A stretch of 64,000 nucleotides of DNA from Parvibaculum sp. (GTDB lineage: Bacteria; Pseudomonadota; Alphaproteobacteria; Parvibaculales; Parvibaculaceae), in the NCBI RefSeq assembly GCF_030651915.1, contig NZ_JAUSBV010000005.1, positions 434,001-498,000 on the forward strand. Direction: 5' to 3'. Below are positions 41,319 to 50,259 of this stretch, in pieces. Made by a program: the position numbers and the translations under genes. A model generated the notes under the pieces. It was not told the DNA's origin. It did not search any database and saw nothing but the letters and a program-made list of their open reading frames with translations. Within the stretch, counting starts at the first letter, position 1, and each line of letters begins with the position of its first letter.

Positions 41319-42224
41319 TCAGCTGTATTTGCGCTCCTGCCACCACGGGAAGAAGGAGGGCATGTCGGTCGAGGTCTTGCAGGGATAGACCGCCGGGCGC
41401 TTCTCGAGGAAGGACATGACGCCTTCCTTGGCGTCGGCCGAGGCGCCGCGGGCGTAGATGGCGCGGCTGTCCACTTTATGCGCTTCCATCGGATGGTCGG
41501 CGCCGAGCATGCGCCAGAGCATCTGCCGCGTCAGCGAGACCGAGACGGCCGCCGTGTTGTCGGCGATTTCCTTTGCAATGGCGCGGGCGGCGGGAAGCAG
41601 GTCTTCCGGCTTGTGCAGCGAACGCACCAGACCGCCCTTCAGGGCTTCCTCGGCGCCGAAGACGCGGCCCGAATAGGTCCATTCAAGCGCCTGGCTGATG
41701 CCGACGACGCGGGGCAGGAACCAGCTCGAACAGGCTTCGGGCACGATGCCGCGGCGGGCGAAGACGAAACCGAACTTCGCATTGTCGGAGGCAAGGCGGA
41801 TATCCATCGGCAATTGCATGGTGACGCCGACGCCGACGGCCGGACCGTTGATGGCACCGATGACCGGTTTCAGGCTTTCGAAAATGCGCAGCGTCAGACG
41901 GCCACCGCCGTCACGGACGCTTTCATGGGACCAGTCGATTTCGCCATTGGCCATGACCGGCGTGCCCGACTTCTCGGGGCGGTCCTCGCGCTCGGCATAG
42001 TCGAAGGTCTTGGCGCCCGCCGAGAGGTCGGCGCCGGCGCAGAAGGCGCGGCCCTCGCCGGTGACGATGATGGCGCGGACATTGTCGTCGGCATCCGCCT
42101 TGTCGAAGGCGTCGATCATTTCGAACATCATCTGGCCGGTGAAGGCGTTGAGCTTGTCGGGGCGGTTCAGCGTGAGGGTCAGGATGTTGTCCGCCACCTC
42201 GTATTTGATCGTCTCATAGGCCAT
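41319..42224 (-). CDS. Enoyl-CoA hydratase/isomerase (crotonase) family protein
   Basis: A 301-residue crotonase. It shows LNRPDKLNAFTGQMMFEMID, the oxyanion-hole segment EGRAFCAGADLSAG, and the second catalytic loop AINGPAVGVGVTMQLPMDIR, then FGFVFARRGIVPEACSSWFL. The Glu in IVPEACSS is in the position of a catalytic glutamate. It acts in beta-oxidation or a related acyl-CoA pathway. It is divergent from an acyl-CoA synthetase gene, which supports a shared pathway. Confidence 0.88.
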   Translation of the reverse strand: MAYETIKYEVADNILTLTLNRPDKLNAFTGQMMFEMIDAFDKADADDNVRAIIVTGEGRAFCAGADLSAGAKTFDYAEREDRPEKSGTPVMANGEIDWSHESVRDGGGRLTLRIFESLKPVIGAINGPAVGVGVTMQLPMDIRLASDNAKFGFVFARRGIVPEACSSWFLPRVVGISQALEWTYSGRVFGAEEALKGGLVRSLHKPEDLLPAARAIAKEIADNTAAVSVSLTRQMLWRMLGADHPMEAHKVDSRAIYARGASADAKEGVMSFLEKRPAVYPCKTSTDMPSFFPWWQERKYS

Positions 42225-42438
42225 GTATGTTGCTCCCTGTAAGCGGCTTTATGCCGAATTTCGTGTGTGGCGGGCGCTGCCGCTGCGTCAATCGCCTGCG
42301 ACCCAAAGCAAGTTGACGGAAGTGTCATATTGCTGTGTCTTTGCGGCAGCAGGGCCACGGATTTTCTGGCCCCAGATATAACAACGGGCGCGCATAAAAG
42401 CGACGCCGCCTTTCAAAGCCCCCGGGAGACGACCAGCG

Positions 42439-44004
42439 ATGCATCCTTATGTTCACGCCGCCAAAACGCCGGACAAGCCCGCCTATATCATGGGTGCGAC
42501 CGGCGAGACGGTGACCTTCAAAGAACTCGACGAGCGTTCGAACCAGGTGGCACATCTCTGCCGCGCGGCGGGCCTGAAACCCGGCGACGCCATCGCCATT
42601 TTCATGGAGAACAATGCGCGCTATTTCGAAATCTGCTGGGCGGCACAGCGCGCGGGTCTCTATTTCACCTGTGTTTCCTCGCGCCTGACGGCCGGCGAGA
42701 TCGCTTACATTGCCGCCGATTGCGGGGCAAAATTGTTTTTTACCTCCAAGGCGCTGGAGACGACGGCGCGCGAACTGCTTGAGGGTAACCATCTGCCAGG
42801 CGTCGAGCGGATGTTCACGGTGGGCGGCGCAGTCGCCGGGTACGAGGCCTATGAAGCCGTGCGCGACCAGATGCCGAAGACACCGATTGCCGATCAGACC
42901 GCCGGCACCGACATGCTGTACTCGTCGGGCACGACCGGACGGCCGAAGGGTATCCGGATCCCGCTGACCGGCGGCGCCATCGACGAAGCGTCGGGCCTCG
43001 TGTTGCTGGCGCAACTGCTCTACGGCATGGACGAAAACATCCGCTATCTTTCGCCGGCGCCGCTCTATCATGCCGCGCCGCTGCGCTACTGCATGACCGT
43101 CAACCGGCTCGGCGGCACCATTGTCGTGATGGAGCATTTCGATCCGGAAGAAGCGCTGAAGCTGATCGAAAAATACAAGATCACCCACAGCCAATGGGTG
43201 CCGACCATGTTCGTCCGGATGCTGAAGATGCCGGAGAATGTACGAAAGAAATACGACGTCTCGTCGCTGAAGGTGGCGATCCATGCCGCCGCGCCCTGCC
43301 CCGTTCCGGTCAAGGAACAGATGATCGCATGGTGGGGGCCGGTGATCTATGAATATTACGCCGGCTCGGAAGGCAACGGCTTCTGCGCACTCAACTCCGA
43401 AGAGTGGCTGGCGCACAAGGGCTCGGTGGGCAAGCCGCTGATGGGCAAGCTGCATGTCTGCGATGAAGAGGGCAACGAATTGCCGATCGGCGAAGCCGGC
43501 ACAATCTATTTCGAGGCCGAAGACCCCAACGCGCCAATGTTCCAATATTACAACGATCCGAAGAAGACGCAGGAAAGCCGGCACCCCACACACAAGCACT
43601 GGTCGACGCTGGGCGATATCGGCAAGGTGGACGCCGACGGCTTTCTCTACCTGACCGACCGCAAGGCCTTCATGATTATTTCGGGCGGCGTCAACATCTA
43701 CCCGCAGGAGGCCGAGAACATCCTCGTCATGCATCCGAGCGTCGCCGACGTGGCGGTGATCGGCGTGCCGAACGAGGATTTCGGCGAGGAAGTAAAGGCG
43801 ATCGTGCAGCCGGCCAAATGGGCCGATGCGGGGCCGGCGCTCGAGGCCGAGCTGATGGAATTCTGCAAGCAGCACCTCTCGGCGATCAAATGCCCGCGCT
43901 CGATCGATTTCGAGGAGGAACTGCCGCGCCATCCGACCGGCAAGCTCTACAAGCGCCTGATCCGCGACCGCTACTGGGGCAACCACGACAGCAAGATCGT
44001 TTGA
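42439..44004 (+). CDS. Fatty-acyl-CoA synthetase (AMP-binding)
   Basis: A 521-residue adenylate-forming enzyme. The P-loop-like motif is MLYSSGTTGRPKGIRIPL, with YEYYAGSEGNG, LGDIGKVDADGFLYLTDR and the C-terminal catalytic-lysine motif PRHPTGKLYKR. It activates a fatty or other carboxylic acid to acyl-CoA with ATP. It lies divergent from a crotonase, and the MaoC hydratase is 1 kb downstream. Chain-length preference is not readable. Confidence 0.9.
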   Translation: MHPYVHAAKTPDKPAYIMGATGETVTFKELDERSNQVAHLCRAAGLKPGDAIAIFMENNARYFEICWAAQRAGLYFTCVSSRLTAGEIAYIAADCGAKLFFTSKALETTARELLEGNHLPGVERMFTVGGAVAGYEAYEAVRDQMPKTPIADQTAGTDMLYSSGTTGRPKGIRIPLTGGAIDEASGLVLLAQLLYGMDENIRYLSPAPLYHAAPLRYCMTVNRLGGTIVVMEHFDPEEALKLIEKYKITHSQWVPTMFVRMLKMPENVRKKYDVSSLKVAIHAAAPCPVPVKEQMIAWWGPVIYEYYAGSEGNGFCALNSEEWLAHKGSVGKPLMGKLHVCDEEGNELPIGEAGTIYFEAEDPNAPMFQYYNDPKKTQESRHPTHKHWSTLGDIGKVDADGFLYLTDRKAFMIISGGVNIYPQEAENILVMHPSVADVAVIGVPNEDFGEEVKAIVQPAKWADAGPALEAELMEFCKQHLSAIKCPRSIDFEEELPRHPTGKLYKRLIRDRYWGNHDSKIV

Positions 44005-44037
44005 GGGCCTATATCGGGCCGAGCGCGCATTTGTGGT

Positions 44038-44070
44038 AACCTCCGTTCGATTCATCCGAACGGAGGTTTT
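44038..44070 (+). promoter_or_regulatory. Perfect hairpin enclosing the Shine-Dalgarno of the OmpA-like gene
   Basis: AACCTCCGTTCG (44038-44049) pairs perfectly with CGAACGGAGGTT (44057-44068) across a 7-base loop, followed by TT. GGAGG (44062-44066), the ribosome-binding site for ATG 44073, is inside the right arm. It may terminate upstream transcription, regulate translation, or do both. Confidence 0.55.
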
Positions 44071-44072
44071 CC

Positions 44073-44564
44073 ATGCGTGCAGCACTTAAGGGACTTGTCG
44101 CCGCGGCATTTCTGGCAAGCGGACTGGCGGCTGGCACAGCAATGCTGGCGGGGCCCGCCACGGCGCAAACATCGGAGATGCACACGCAGGGGCGCGAGTG
44201 CCGCAACCTCGGCAAGTCGAACAAGGTGTTCGACCGGAACTACTATGTCTATTTCGAAACCAATTCGAGCCGGGTCGACCCCAAATACGAGAAGGATTTC
44301 GCGCGCATCGTGAAGCTCGCCAAGGGCCAGAAGGCCGGACAGATCTGTCTGTTCGGCAAGGCCAGCAAGGTCGGCGATCCCAAGGCGAATACCGCCCTTT
44401 CGCAAAAGCGGGCCCGGAACGTTGCCGCCGGGCTCGAAGCGGCAGGCTGGCCGCGCTCGAAGATGCCGATCGTCGCCGAGGGCGAGGCCTGGGGCTGGCT
44501 GAACGAAACGCTGACCTGGGATTCCAAGGAAGACCGCCGGGTGCGCATCCGGCTTTCACGATAG
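44073..44564 (+). CDS. OmpA-like domain periplasmic protein
   Basis: A 163-residue protein with a signal peptide (FLASGLAAGTAMLAGPATAQ). The OmpA C-terminal-like fold is indicated by YYVYFETNSSRVDPKYEKDF, then ALSQKRARNVAAGLEAAGWP and a final SKEDRRVRIRLSR. This matches the NxDxxGxxxxN...LSxxRAxxV pattern with changes. Such domains contact peptidoglycan. It lacks a beta-barrel. Its ribosome-binding site is in a hairpin. Confidence 0.75.
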   Translation: MRAALKGLVAAAFLASGLAAGTAMLAGPATAQTSEMHTQGRECRNLGKSNKVFDRNYYVYFETNSSRVDPKYEKDFARIVKLAKGQKAGQICLFGKASKVGDPKANTALSQKRARNVAAGLEAAGWPRSKMPIVAEGEAWGWLNETLTWDSKEDRRVRIRLSR

Positions 44565-44575
44565 GGCTCTTGCCG

Positions 44576-44914
44576 ATGGCGGCGCCGAAATTCAACCCGC
44601 GTCCGGCGCAGCGCCCGAAGGGCGGGCTGGCGCTCGCCCGCGCGCGCGAGGAAACGGCGCGGCGGCAAAAGGAAGCGCTGCTCGTCGAAACCGGCATCGT
44701 CATTCCGCTGAGCGAGTGGCTCGGCCACAATAACGGGCCGGATCTGCTCGTTTCGACGGCCTGGCAGGCCTATGCGTGGCGGAAAGCGCATGAAAAAGCG
44801 TGGAAATTGCCGCCGATCGAGGTGGTAAACCTGCGCTGCAAGCGGGCCGAGGCGCTGGGGCTCAGCTATCGCGAATATACGTTGGCGCTATTGGATCGGG
44901 GCCGTTACCTTTAG
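44576..44914 (+). CDS. Conserved hypothetical protein
   Basis: A 112-residue cytoplasmic protein, basic at the N-terminus (RPAQRPKGGLALARAREETA), with a C-terminal part rich in Trp and Arg (AWRKAHEKAWKLPPIEVVNL, then RCKRAEALGLSYREYTLALL). It starts 11 bases after the OmpA-like gene and is likely co-transcribed with it. I do not recognise the family. Confidence 0.6.
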   Translation: MAAPKFNPRPAQRPKGGLALARAREETARRQKEALLVETGIVIPLSEWLGHNNGPDLLVSTAWQAYAWRKAHEKAWKLPPIEVVNLRCKRAEALGLSYREYTLALLDRGRYL

Positions 44915-44954
44915 AGCCGCAAAATCAGCCTAGATACGCAATGGAGAGAATGAG

Positions 44955-45407
44955 ATGCGCGTCTTCAATACGGTTGCCGATTATGTCGCCGAAAAAGGCA
45001 ACGAGATCGGCGTCAGCGAGTGGGTCCAGATCGATCAGGACCGGGTCAACCAGTTCGCCGACGCGACGGGCGACCATCAATGGATTCATATCGACCCGGA
45101 GCGCACGCAAAAGGAACTCGGTATCGGCACCATCGCGCATGGCTATCTGACGCTGTCGCTGCTGCCGCACCTGATGGGCAAGATCAGCACCGTGAAAAGC
45201 GCGACGCGGGGCATCAATTACGGCTCCAACCAGGTGCGCTTCACCAACATGGTGCCGGTGGGCAGCCGCGTGCGCTGCCGCGTCAAGCTCAAGGATGCGA
45301 CGCCGAAGGCCGGTGGCACGCAGATCACCAATGAAGTGACCATGGAAATTGAAGGGCAGGAACGCCCGGCCATGGTGGCGGAAACGCTGAGCCTGATTTT
45401 CGAATAA
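44955..45407 (+). CDS. MaoC-like (R)-specific enoyl-CoA hydratase
   Basis: A 150-residue hot-dog-fold protein. It has the hydratase motif [19 protein letters not shown] with the catalytic Asp/His pair, then [18 protein letters not shown] and a C-terminal [16 protein letters not shown] strand. It hydrates enoyl-CoA to (R)-3-hydroxyacyl-CoA, which can feed polyhydroxyalkanoate synthesis, consistent with the phasin at the left of the window. It has GGAG-type ribosome site ahead of ATG 44955. Confidence 0.88.
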   Translation: MRVFNTVADYVAEKGNEIGVSEWVQIDQDRVNQFADATGDHQWIHIDPERTQKELGIGTIAHGYLTLSLLPHLMGKISTVKSATRGINYGSNQVRFTNMVPVGSRVRCRVKLKDATPKAGGTQITNEVTMEIEGQERPAMVAETLSLIFE

Positions 45408-45417
45408 GCGAATTTGC

Positions 45418-45444
45418 GCGCCCCGCTTCCCGCAGGCGGGGCGC
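45418..45444 (+). terminator. Hairpin after the MaoC gene
   Basis: GCGCCCCGC (45418-45426) pairs perfectly with GCGGGGCGC (45436-45444) across a 9-base loop. No T run follows, so it may only attenuate transcription into msrB. Confidence 0.35.
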
Positions 45445-45469
45445 CAACCGACTTCACGGAGTTAAACGG

Positions 45470-45874
45470 ATGACCGGCGACAGCGCGAAGATGCCCGACG
45501 ACGAATGGCAGCGGAAGCTGACGCCCGAGCAATATGCGATCACGCGCTGCGCGGCGACGGAGCGCGCCTTCACAGGGCCCTGGCTCGACGAACATCGCGA
45601 CGGGACGTTCAGCTGCATCTGCTGCGGGACGCCACTGTTCCGCTCCGAGACCAAATATGAGAGCGGCTCGGGCTGGCCGAGCTTCTTCGACGCGGTGACG
45701 CCGGGCGCCATCGCCGAGCGCGAGGACCTCAGCCACGGGGTGCGGCGGATCGAGATCGTCTGCGCCAAATGCGATGCGCATATCGGCCATGTGTTTCCCG
45801 ACGGACCGCAACCGACGGGGTTGCGCTATTGCACCAACGGCACGGCGCTCGACTTCAAGCCCGACGCCGACTGA
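45470..45874 (+). CDS. msrB: Peptide-methionine (R)-S-oxide reductase
   Basis: A 134-residue MsrB. The zinc-binding cysteine pairs are C49-x2-C52 and C98-x2-C101. The catalytic cysteine is residue 121 in RYCTNGTAL (usually RYCxNS). The [11 protein letters not shown] segment is typical. It repairs oxidised methionine in proteins using thioredoxin. The peptidase gene starts 10 bases after its stop, so the two share a transcript. Confidence 0.93.
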   Translation: MTGDSAKMPDDEWQRKLTPEQYAITRCAATERAFTGPWLDEHRDGTFSCICCGTPLFRSETKYESGSGWPSFFDAVTPGAIAEREDLSHGVRRIEIVCAKCDAHIGHVFPDGPQPTGLRYCTNGTALDFKPDAD

Positions 45875-45884
45875 CAAAACCCAA

Positions 45885-47981
45885 ATGAAACTGACGCCCC
45901 CTGCCGCGGCGCCGCGCGCCGACAAGCGGCCGCAAAGCGACACGCATCACAACCGCACAAGAACCGACGATTACGTCTGGCTGCGCGACGCCAACTGGCG
46001 CGAGGTGATGCGCGACCCGGATGTGCTCGACAAGGATATCCGCGCCTATCTGGAAGCCGAGAACGCCTATACCGCGGAAGCGCTGGCGCCGCTGGCCGGG
46101 CTGCGCGAGACGCTGTTTGCCGAGATGAAGGGCCGGATCAAGGAGGATGACAGCTCGGTGCCGTCGCCGGACGGGCCCTTCGCCTATTACACGCGCTTCG
46201 AACAGGGCGCGCAGCATCCGATTTTCTGCCGCAGGCCGCGTGCAAGCGACAGCGGCGAGGAAGTTCTGCTGAACGGCAACACCGAAGCGGGGGCGCTTGC
46301 CTATTTCAAGATCGGCGATGTCGACCACGATCCGACGCACCGGCTTGTCGCGTGGTCGGCGGACACCAAGGGGTCGGAATACTTCACGGTGCGGCTGCGC
46401 GACGTGGCGAGCGGCCATGACCTCGACGACGAAGTACCCGACACCTCGCCCGGCATCGCCTGGGACGCGAGCGGCACAAGCTTTCTTTATTCGCAGGTCG
46501 ATGACGAACACCGGCCGCTGAAGGTCTTTCGGCATGTCGTCGGTACGCCGGCCAGCGCCGACAGGCTCGTCTATGAAGAAAAGGACGAGGGCTTTTTCGT
46601 CGGCGTGGGCAAGACACAAAGCGGGCGCTGGCTGGTGATTTCGAGCCATGACCACCAGACCAGCGAATGCTATCTCATTCCCGCCGATGCGCCGGAGACG
46701 CCGCCCCGGCTCGTCGCACCGCGCGAGGATGGCGTCGAGTACGATCTCGAACATGACGCGCCGCGCGGGCGGTTCCTAATCCTGACCAATGCCGACGCCG
46801 AGGATTTCAAGATCGTCGAGGCGCCGGAAGAGGCGCCGGGACGCGAAAACTGGCGCGACTTCATTGCGCATCGGCCGGGCACGCTGGTGCTCGATCATGT
46901 CGCCTTTCGCGATCATCATGTGCGGCTTGAGCGACGCGACGGGCTGCCGCGCATCGCGGTCAGGCGGCTTGCCGACGGCGCCGAGCACGAAATCGGCTTC
47001 GACGAGGAAGCCTATGACCTCAACATGGGCGCCGGATACGAGTATGAAACGACGCGGATGCGCTTTGCCTACAGCTCGATGACGACGCCGGCGGAAGTCT
47101 ACGACTACGATGTCGAAACGCATGTGCGCGTGTTGCGCAAGCGGCAGGAAGTGCCGTCGGGACACAATCCGGCCGACTACGAGACACGGCGTATTTTCGC
47201 GACGGCGGCGGATGGCGAGACGGTGCCGGTGACGGTCCTGCATCGCAAGGGCCTCAAGCTCGACGGCAGCGCGCCTTGTCTGCTCTATGGCTATGGCGCT
47301 TATGGCATCAGCATTCCGGCCTCGTTTTCGACGACGGCGCTGTCGCTGGTCGATCGCGGCTTTGTCTATGCGATCGCGCATATTCGCGGCGGCAAGGAAA
47401 AGGGCTATCGCTGGTATCGCACGGGCAAGATGCTCCAGAAGCGCAATACGTTTTCCGATTTCATCGCCGCCGGCGAACATCTGGCGGCGGAAGGCTTCAC
47501 CTCGCGCGGCAACATCGTCGCGCATGGCGGCAGCGCGGGGGGCATGCTGATGGGCGCGGTGGCCAACATGGCACCCGATCTCTTCAAGGGCATTGTCGCC
47601 GAGGTGCCGTTTGTCGACGTGCTGGCGACGATCCTCGATGCGTCGCTGCCGCTGACGCCGCCGGAATGGAACGAATGGGGCAATCCGATCGAGAGCGTCG
47701 AGGCCTATGACTACATGGCGTCCTATTCGCCCTACGACAATGTGAAGCGCCAAGCCTATCCGCATCTCTTCGCGCTGGGCGGGCTGACCGATCCGCGCGT
47801 CACCTATTGGGAACCGGCGAAATGGGTGGCCAGGTTGCGGGCGCTCAAGACCGACAGCCATGTGACGCTGCTGCATATCAACATGGATGCGGGGCACGGC
47901 GGCGCGTCGGGGCGCTTCGAGCGGCTGAAGGAAGTGGCGCGGGTGCAGGCCTTTGCGCTGGCGGTGACGGAGCGGGCCTGA
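45885..47981 (+). CDS. S9 family peptidase, oligopeptidase B-like
   Basis: A 698-residue serine peptidase with an N-terminal beta-propeller and a C-terminal alpha/beta hydrolase domain. The nucleophile is in GNIVAHGGSAGGMLMG, and the catalytic histidine is in HINMDAGHGGASGR. YGYGAYGISIPASFS and AHIRGGKEKGYRWYRTGK are typical of oligopeptidase B. It cleaves short peptides after basic residues in the cytoplasm. It follows msrB directly. ATG 45885 was chosen because the family's VWLRDANW segment begins about 30 residues later. Confidence 0.9.
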   Translation: MKLTPPAAAPRADKRPQSDTHHNRTRTDDYVWLRDANWREVMRDPDVLDKDIRAYLEAENAYTAEALAPLAGLRETLFAEMKGRIKEDDSSVPSPDGPFAYYTRFEQGAQHPIFCRRPRASDSGEEVLLNGNTEAGALAYFKIGDVDHDPTHRLVAWSADTKGSEYFTVRLRDVASGHDLDDEVPDTSPGIAWDASGTSFLYSQVDDEHRPLKVFRHVVGTPASADRLVYEEKDEGFFVGVGKTQSGRWLVISSHDHQTSECYLIPADAPETPPRLVAPREDGVEYDLEHDAPRGRFLILTNADAEDFKIVEAPEEAPGRENWRDFIAHRPGTLVLDHVAFRDHHVRLERRDGLPRIAVRRLADGAEHEIGFDEEAYDLNMGAGYEYETTRMRFAYSSMTTPAEVYDYDVETHVRVLRKRQEVPSGHNPADYETRRIFATAADGETVPVTVLHRKGLKLDGSAPCLLYGYGAYGISIPASFSTTALSLVDRGFVYAIAHIRGGKEKGYRWYRTGKMLQKRNTFSDFIAAGEHLAAEGFTSRGNIVAHGGSAGGMLMGAVANMAPDLFKGIVAEVPFVDVLATILDASLPLTPPEWNEWGNPIESVEAYDYMASYSPYDNVKRQAYPHLFALGGLTDPRVTYWEPAKWVARLRALKTDSHVTLLHINMDAGHGGASGRFERLKEVARVQAFALAVTERA

Positions 47982-47987
47982 AACGGC

Positions 47988-48019
47988 GCGGGCCGCACCC
48001 CTCCCAAGGTACGGCCCGC
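47988..48019. terminator. Hairpin in the convergent gap after the peptidase gene
   Basis: GCGGGCCG (47988-47995) pairs with CGGCCCGC (48012-48019) across a 16-base loop. It could slow transcription from both convergent units. There is no T run. Confidence 0.35.
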
Positions 48020-48070
48020 AAGCGCCCGGCCAGAACGCGAAGCCGGTCGCAATTCGTTCGGCGCGCGGGA

Positions 48071-48613
48071 TTATCCCGCCAGCGGCGCGCACACCGAGAC
48101 CGCGCGCAGCACGTCGAGCCTCGGCATGGCATCGTCGTTCTCGATGACGCGGCGGACCAGCGCGAGGCCCTTTGCCGTCGGCGCAGTGACGGCTTCGACG
48201 CCTTCCGGCAAGTTCGCCGGCATGTCGCCCGGCGCGGCGACGAGGAGCGTGATCGTCTCGCCCTCGGCGAGCCCGCCATCCTGCCGGTTGTTGCGGACAA
48301 AGTAGTTGTCGGTAATCGAGGAATAGAGTGCGAGCGAGGTGTAGGGATCGCTCGCCGGCACTACGATGCGGACGGGTCCTTTCGACAGATCGAGCGCGCA
48401 TATCGAATAGGCGAGGTCGGGGCTCGGACGGACCACCGTGCGCCATTTGTCGGTGGAGCGTGGCGGATGCACGAAGCTGTTGAGTGCGCCCGCGCCGCCG
48501 AGTTTCGAGACGGCGACCGACATGACGACGCGCGGGACCGCCCAGACGACGGCGACGTGGAAGACGACTGCCAGTGCCGCTACGGCGGCAACCCATTGGA
48601 GTTTGCGGTTCAT
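48071..48613 (-). CDS. DUF1254 family envelope protein
   Basis: A 180-residue protein with an N-terminal hydrophobic helix (QWVAAVAALAVVFHVAVVWA). DUF1254-type sequence follows (RPSPDLAYSICALDLSKGPV, then ASDPYTSLALYSSITDNYFV). The family is found next to DUF1214 proteins and has no known activity. The ATG overlaps the stop of the DUF1214 gene by 4 bases. It is probably periplasmic and membrane-anchored. Confidence 0.78.
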   Translation of the reverse strand: MNRKLQWVAAVAALAVVFHVAVVWAVPRVVMSVAVSKLGGAGALNSFVHPPRSTDKWRTVVRPSPDLAYSICALDLSKGPVRIVVPASDPYTSLALYSSITDNYFVRNNRQDGGLAEGETITLLVAAPGDMPANLPEGVEAVTAPTAKGLALVRRVIENDDAMPRLDVLRAVSVCAPLAG

Positions 48614-49179
48614 CGGCAGGTTTCCTTCACGATGGAGGGAAGAACGGCGGCGGCGGGGTCGGCATAGATCGCGGCATGCGGGTTGTAGAAGCGGGCCAGG
48701 AGGTCGAAGCTTTCGCCAGTCTTTACCGGCAGCCAGTTCTTCTCCTGCGGATCGGCGGAGATGCGGATGACGAAGCTGCCGTCCGGTTCGCGCGCCGTCG
48801 TCGTCTGCGAGAAGGAGAAGACGTCGCGCTCGTTGGCGATCAGGAAACTGTCGGCGTCGTAAGCCGTGATGCTCCACCAATGGGCGGCGAGGTCGCGGCC
48901 TTCGAGGCGGTAGGTACAGTTGCCGGTGAGCCCGTCGCCGTGGCTGTCGACGCCCGCCCGGTAGTACATGGTCTCGCGCTTGTCGAGCGCGAGAAGACCG
49001 AAGAGCGCCACGCGGGCGCGGGTGTACATATCTGCGTCGACGCTGCCGAAAACGATGGAGGTGGTCCATGGACCGGCCCGGTAGTTTCCGTCGTAATCGG
49101 TGACGAGCCACCAGGCCGAAAGGAGCGCGACGACAAGGGCCGCCGCCAGGGCAGAGCCCCAGTAGATGAGTGCTTTCAT
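48610..49179 (-). CDS. DUF1214 family envelope protein
   Basis: A 189-residue protein with an N-terminal membrane helix (IYWGSALAAALVVALLSAWW). DUF1214 sequence follows (LFGLLALDKRETMYYRAGVD, GNCTYRLEGRDLAAHWWSIT and VIRISADPQEKNWLPV). It is translationally coupled to the DUF1254 gene and lies 25 bases after a TauD-type dioxygenase gene on the same strand, so all three may be one operon. Its function is unknown. Confidence 0.8.
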   Translation of the reverse strand: MKALIYWGSALAAALVVALLSAWWLVTDYDGNYRAGPWTTSIVFGSVDADMYTRARVALFGLLALDKRETMYYRAGVDSHGDGLTGNCTYRLEGRDLAAHWWSITAYDADSFLIANERDVFSFSQTTTAREPDGSFVIRISADPQEKNWLPVKTGESFDLLARFYNPHAAIYADPAAAVLPSIVKETCR

Positions 49180-49204
49180 TTTTCTCTCTCTTGTGTGGCG
49201 CGCG

Positions 49205-50062
49205 TCAGCGCGGGCGGTCGCCGATGATGGTGACGCGCTCCATGCGGCGGAGCGCCGGCCAGTAGTCGGACACGGCGTAGTGCTGGCAGGCGCGATTGTC
49301 CCAGAAGGCGATGGAGTTCTTGCGCCAGCGGAAGCGGCACTGATATTCGGGGATTGCGGCCTGCGCATAGAGAAGCGCCAGCAGGGCGTCGGAAGCTTCT
49401 TTCTCGATGCCGACAATGTGCTGGGCGAAGGCGGCGTTGACATAGATGCCCTTGCGGCCGGTTTCCGGGTGGGTGCGGACGACCGGATGCTCGACCATCG
49501 GGTATTTGCGGTTCAGCTCCTCGATCTCGGCTTCGCTCTTGCCGCGGGTGCGCATCATCTTGCGGAAATGCGCGAAGTCGTGGACCGCGACCGCGCCGTC
49601 GATCTTCTCCTTCACCCAGTCGGACAGACCGTCATAGGCCGCGTACATGTCGGAGAAGAGGGTGTCGCCGCCAACGTCGGGCACCTCGAGCGCGCGCAGC
49701 ACCGAGCCGAGCGAGGGGCATTCGCGCCATGTGACATCGCTGTGCCAGACGTTTTCGCGGCCCTTGCTGTCCTTGTCATGGGTGATGGCGAGGACTTCCC
49801 GGTAGTCCGGCTTGTGGGGGGCGAAGGGATGCACTTCGAGATCGCCGAAGCGGCGCGCGAAAGCCAGATGCTGTTCGGTGGTGATATCCTGGTCGCGGAA
49901 GAAGACGACCTTCCATTCGAGCAGCGCCGCGCGGATGGCCGCCAATGTCGCTTCGTCGAGCGGCTTTGCGAGGTCGATGCCGAGAAGTTCGGCGCCGATG
50001 GTCGGCGTCAGCGGCATGACGGCGAAGGGCGCGGCTTGCGGCTTCAGGGCGGGCTGGCTCAT
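49205..50062 (-). CDS. TauD/TfdA family 2-oxoglutarate-dependent dioxygenase (first of three)
   Basis: A 285-residue non-haem iron dioxygenase. The iron ligands are His107 and Asp109 in WHSDVTW and His261 in NRACQHYAVSDY. An arginine for 2-oxoglutarate follows near residue 272-276. The family hydroxylates sulfonates, sulfates, phenoxy acids or related compounds, releasing succinate and CO2. It is divergent from modABC-iclR and has an IclR-type palindrome 89 bases upstream. Its substrate is unknown. Confidence 0.9.
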   Translation of the reverse strand: MSQPALKPQAAPFAVMPLTPTIGAELLGIDLAKPLDEATLAAIRAALLEWKVVFFRDQDITTEQHLAFARRFGDLEVHPFAPHKPDYREVLAITHDKDSKGRENVWHSDVTWRECPSLGSVLRALEVPDVGGDTLFSDMYAAYDGLSDWVKEKIDGAVAVHDFAHFRKMMRTRGKSEAEIEELNRKYPMVEHPVVRTHPETGRKGIYVNAAFAQHIVGIEKEASDALLALLYAQAAIPEYQCRFRWRKNSIAFWDNRACQHYAVSDYWPALRRMERVTIIGDRPR

Positions 50063-50150
50063 GGCTATCCTCCGGGTCCGGGGTTTCCTCGAACGCTTGC
50101 CTTGAACTTAAGCGTGGCGACGCGGCGGCGGCCAGCACGCAATTGTGAAG

Positions 50151-50165
50151 TTCCGCCAGACGGAA
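50151..50165. promoter_or_regulatory. Candidate IclR operator between the dioxygenase and modA
   Basis: TTCCG-CCAGA-CGGAA is a 5-5-5 inverted repeat in the divergent intergenic region. The same motif, longer and perfect, is in front of the iclR gene at 52452-52470. Confidence 0.55.
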
Positions 50166-50259
50166 TTAATGGCAGATTGCCCCGCAAGCGCGGCCGGGCG
50201 ATAAAGCGTCAGACGCAGCCAGCCGCCCGCCGGGCGGTGCCACAAGGGAGACCCGACCC

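Noticed and set aside
46776-48596. A 606-codon minus-strand frame opposite the oligopeptidase gene
   Set aside because: It is Arg-rich shadow sequence opposite a peptidase with all catalytic motifs in place.
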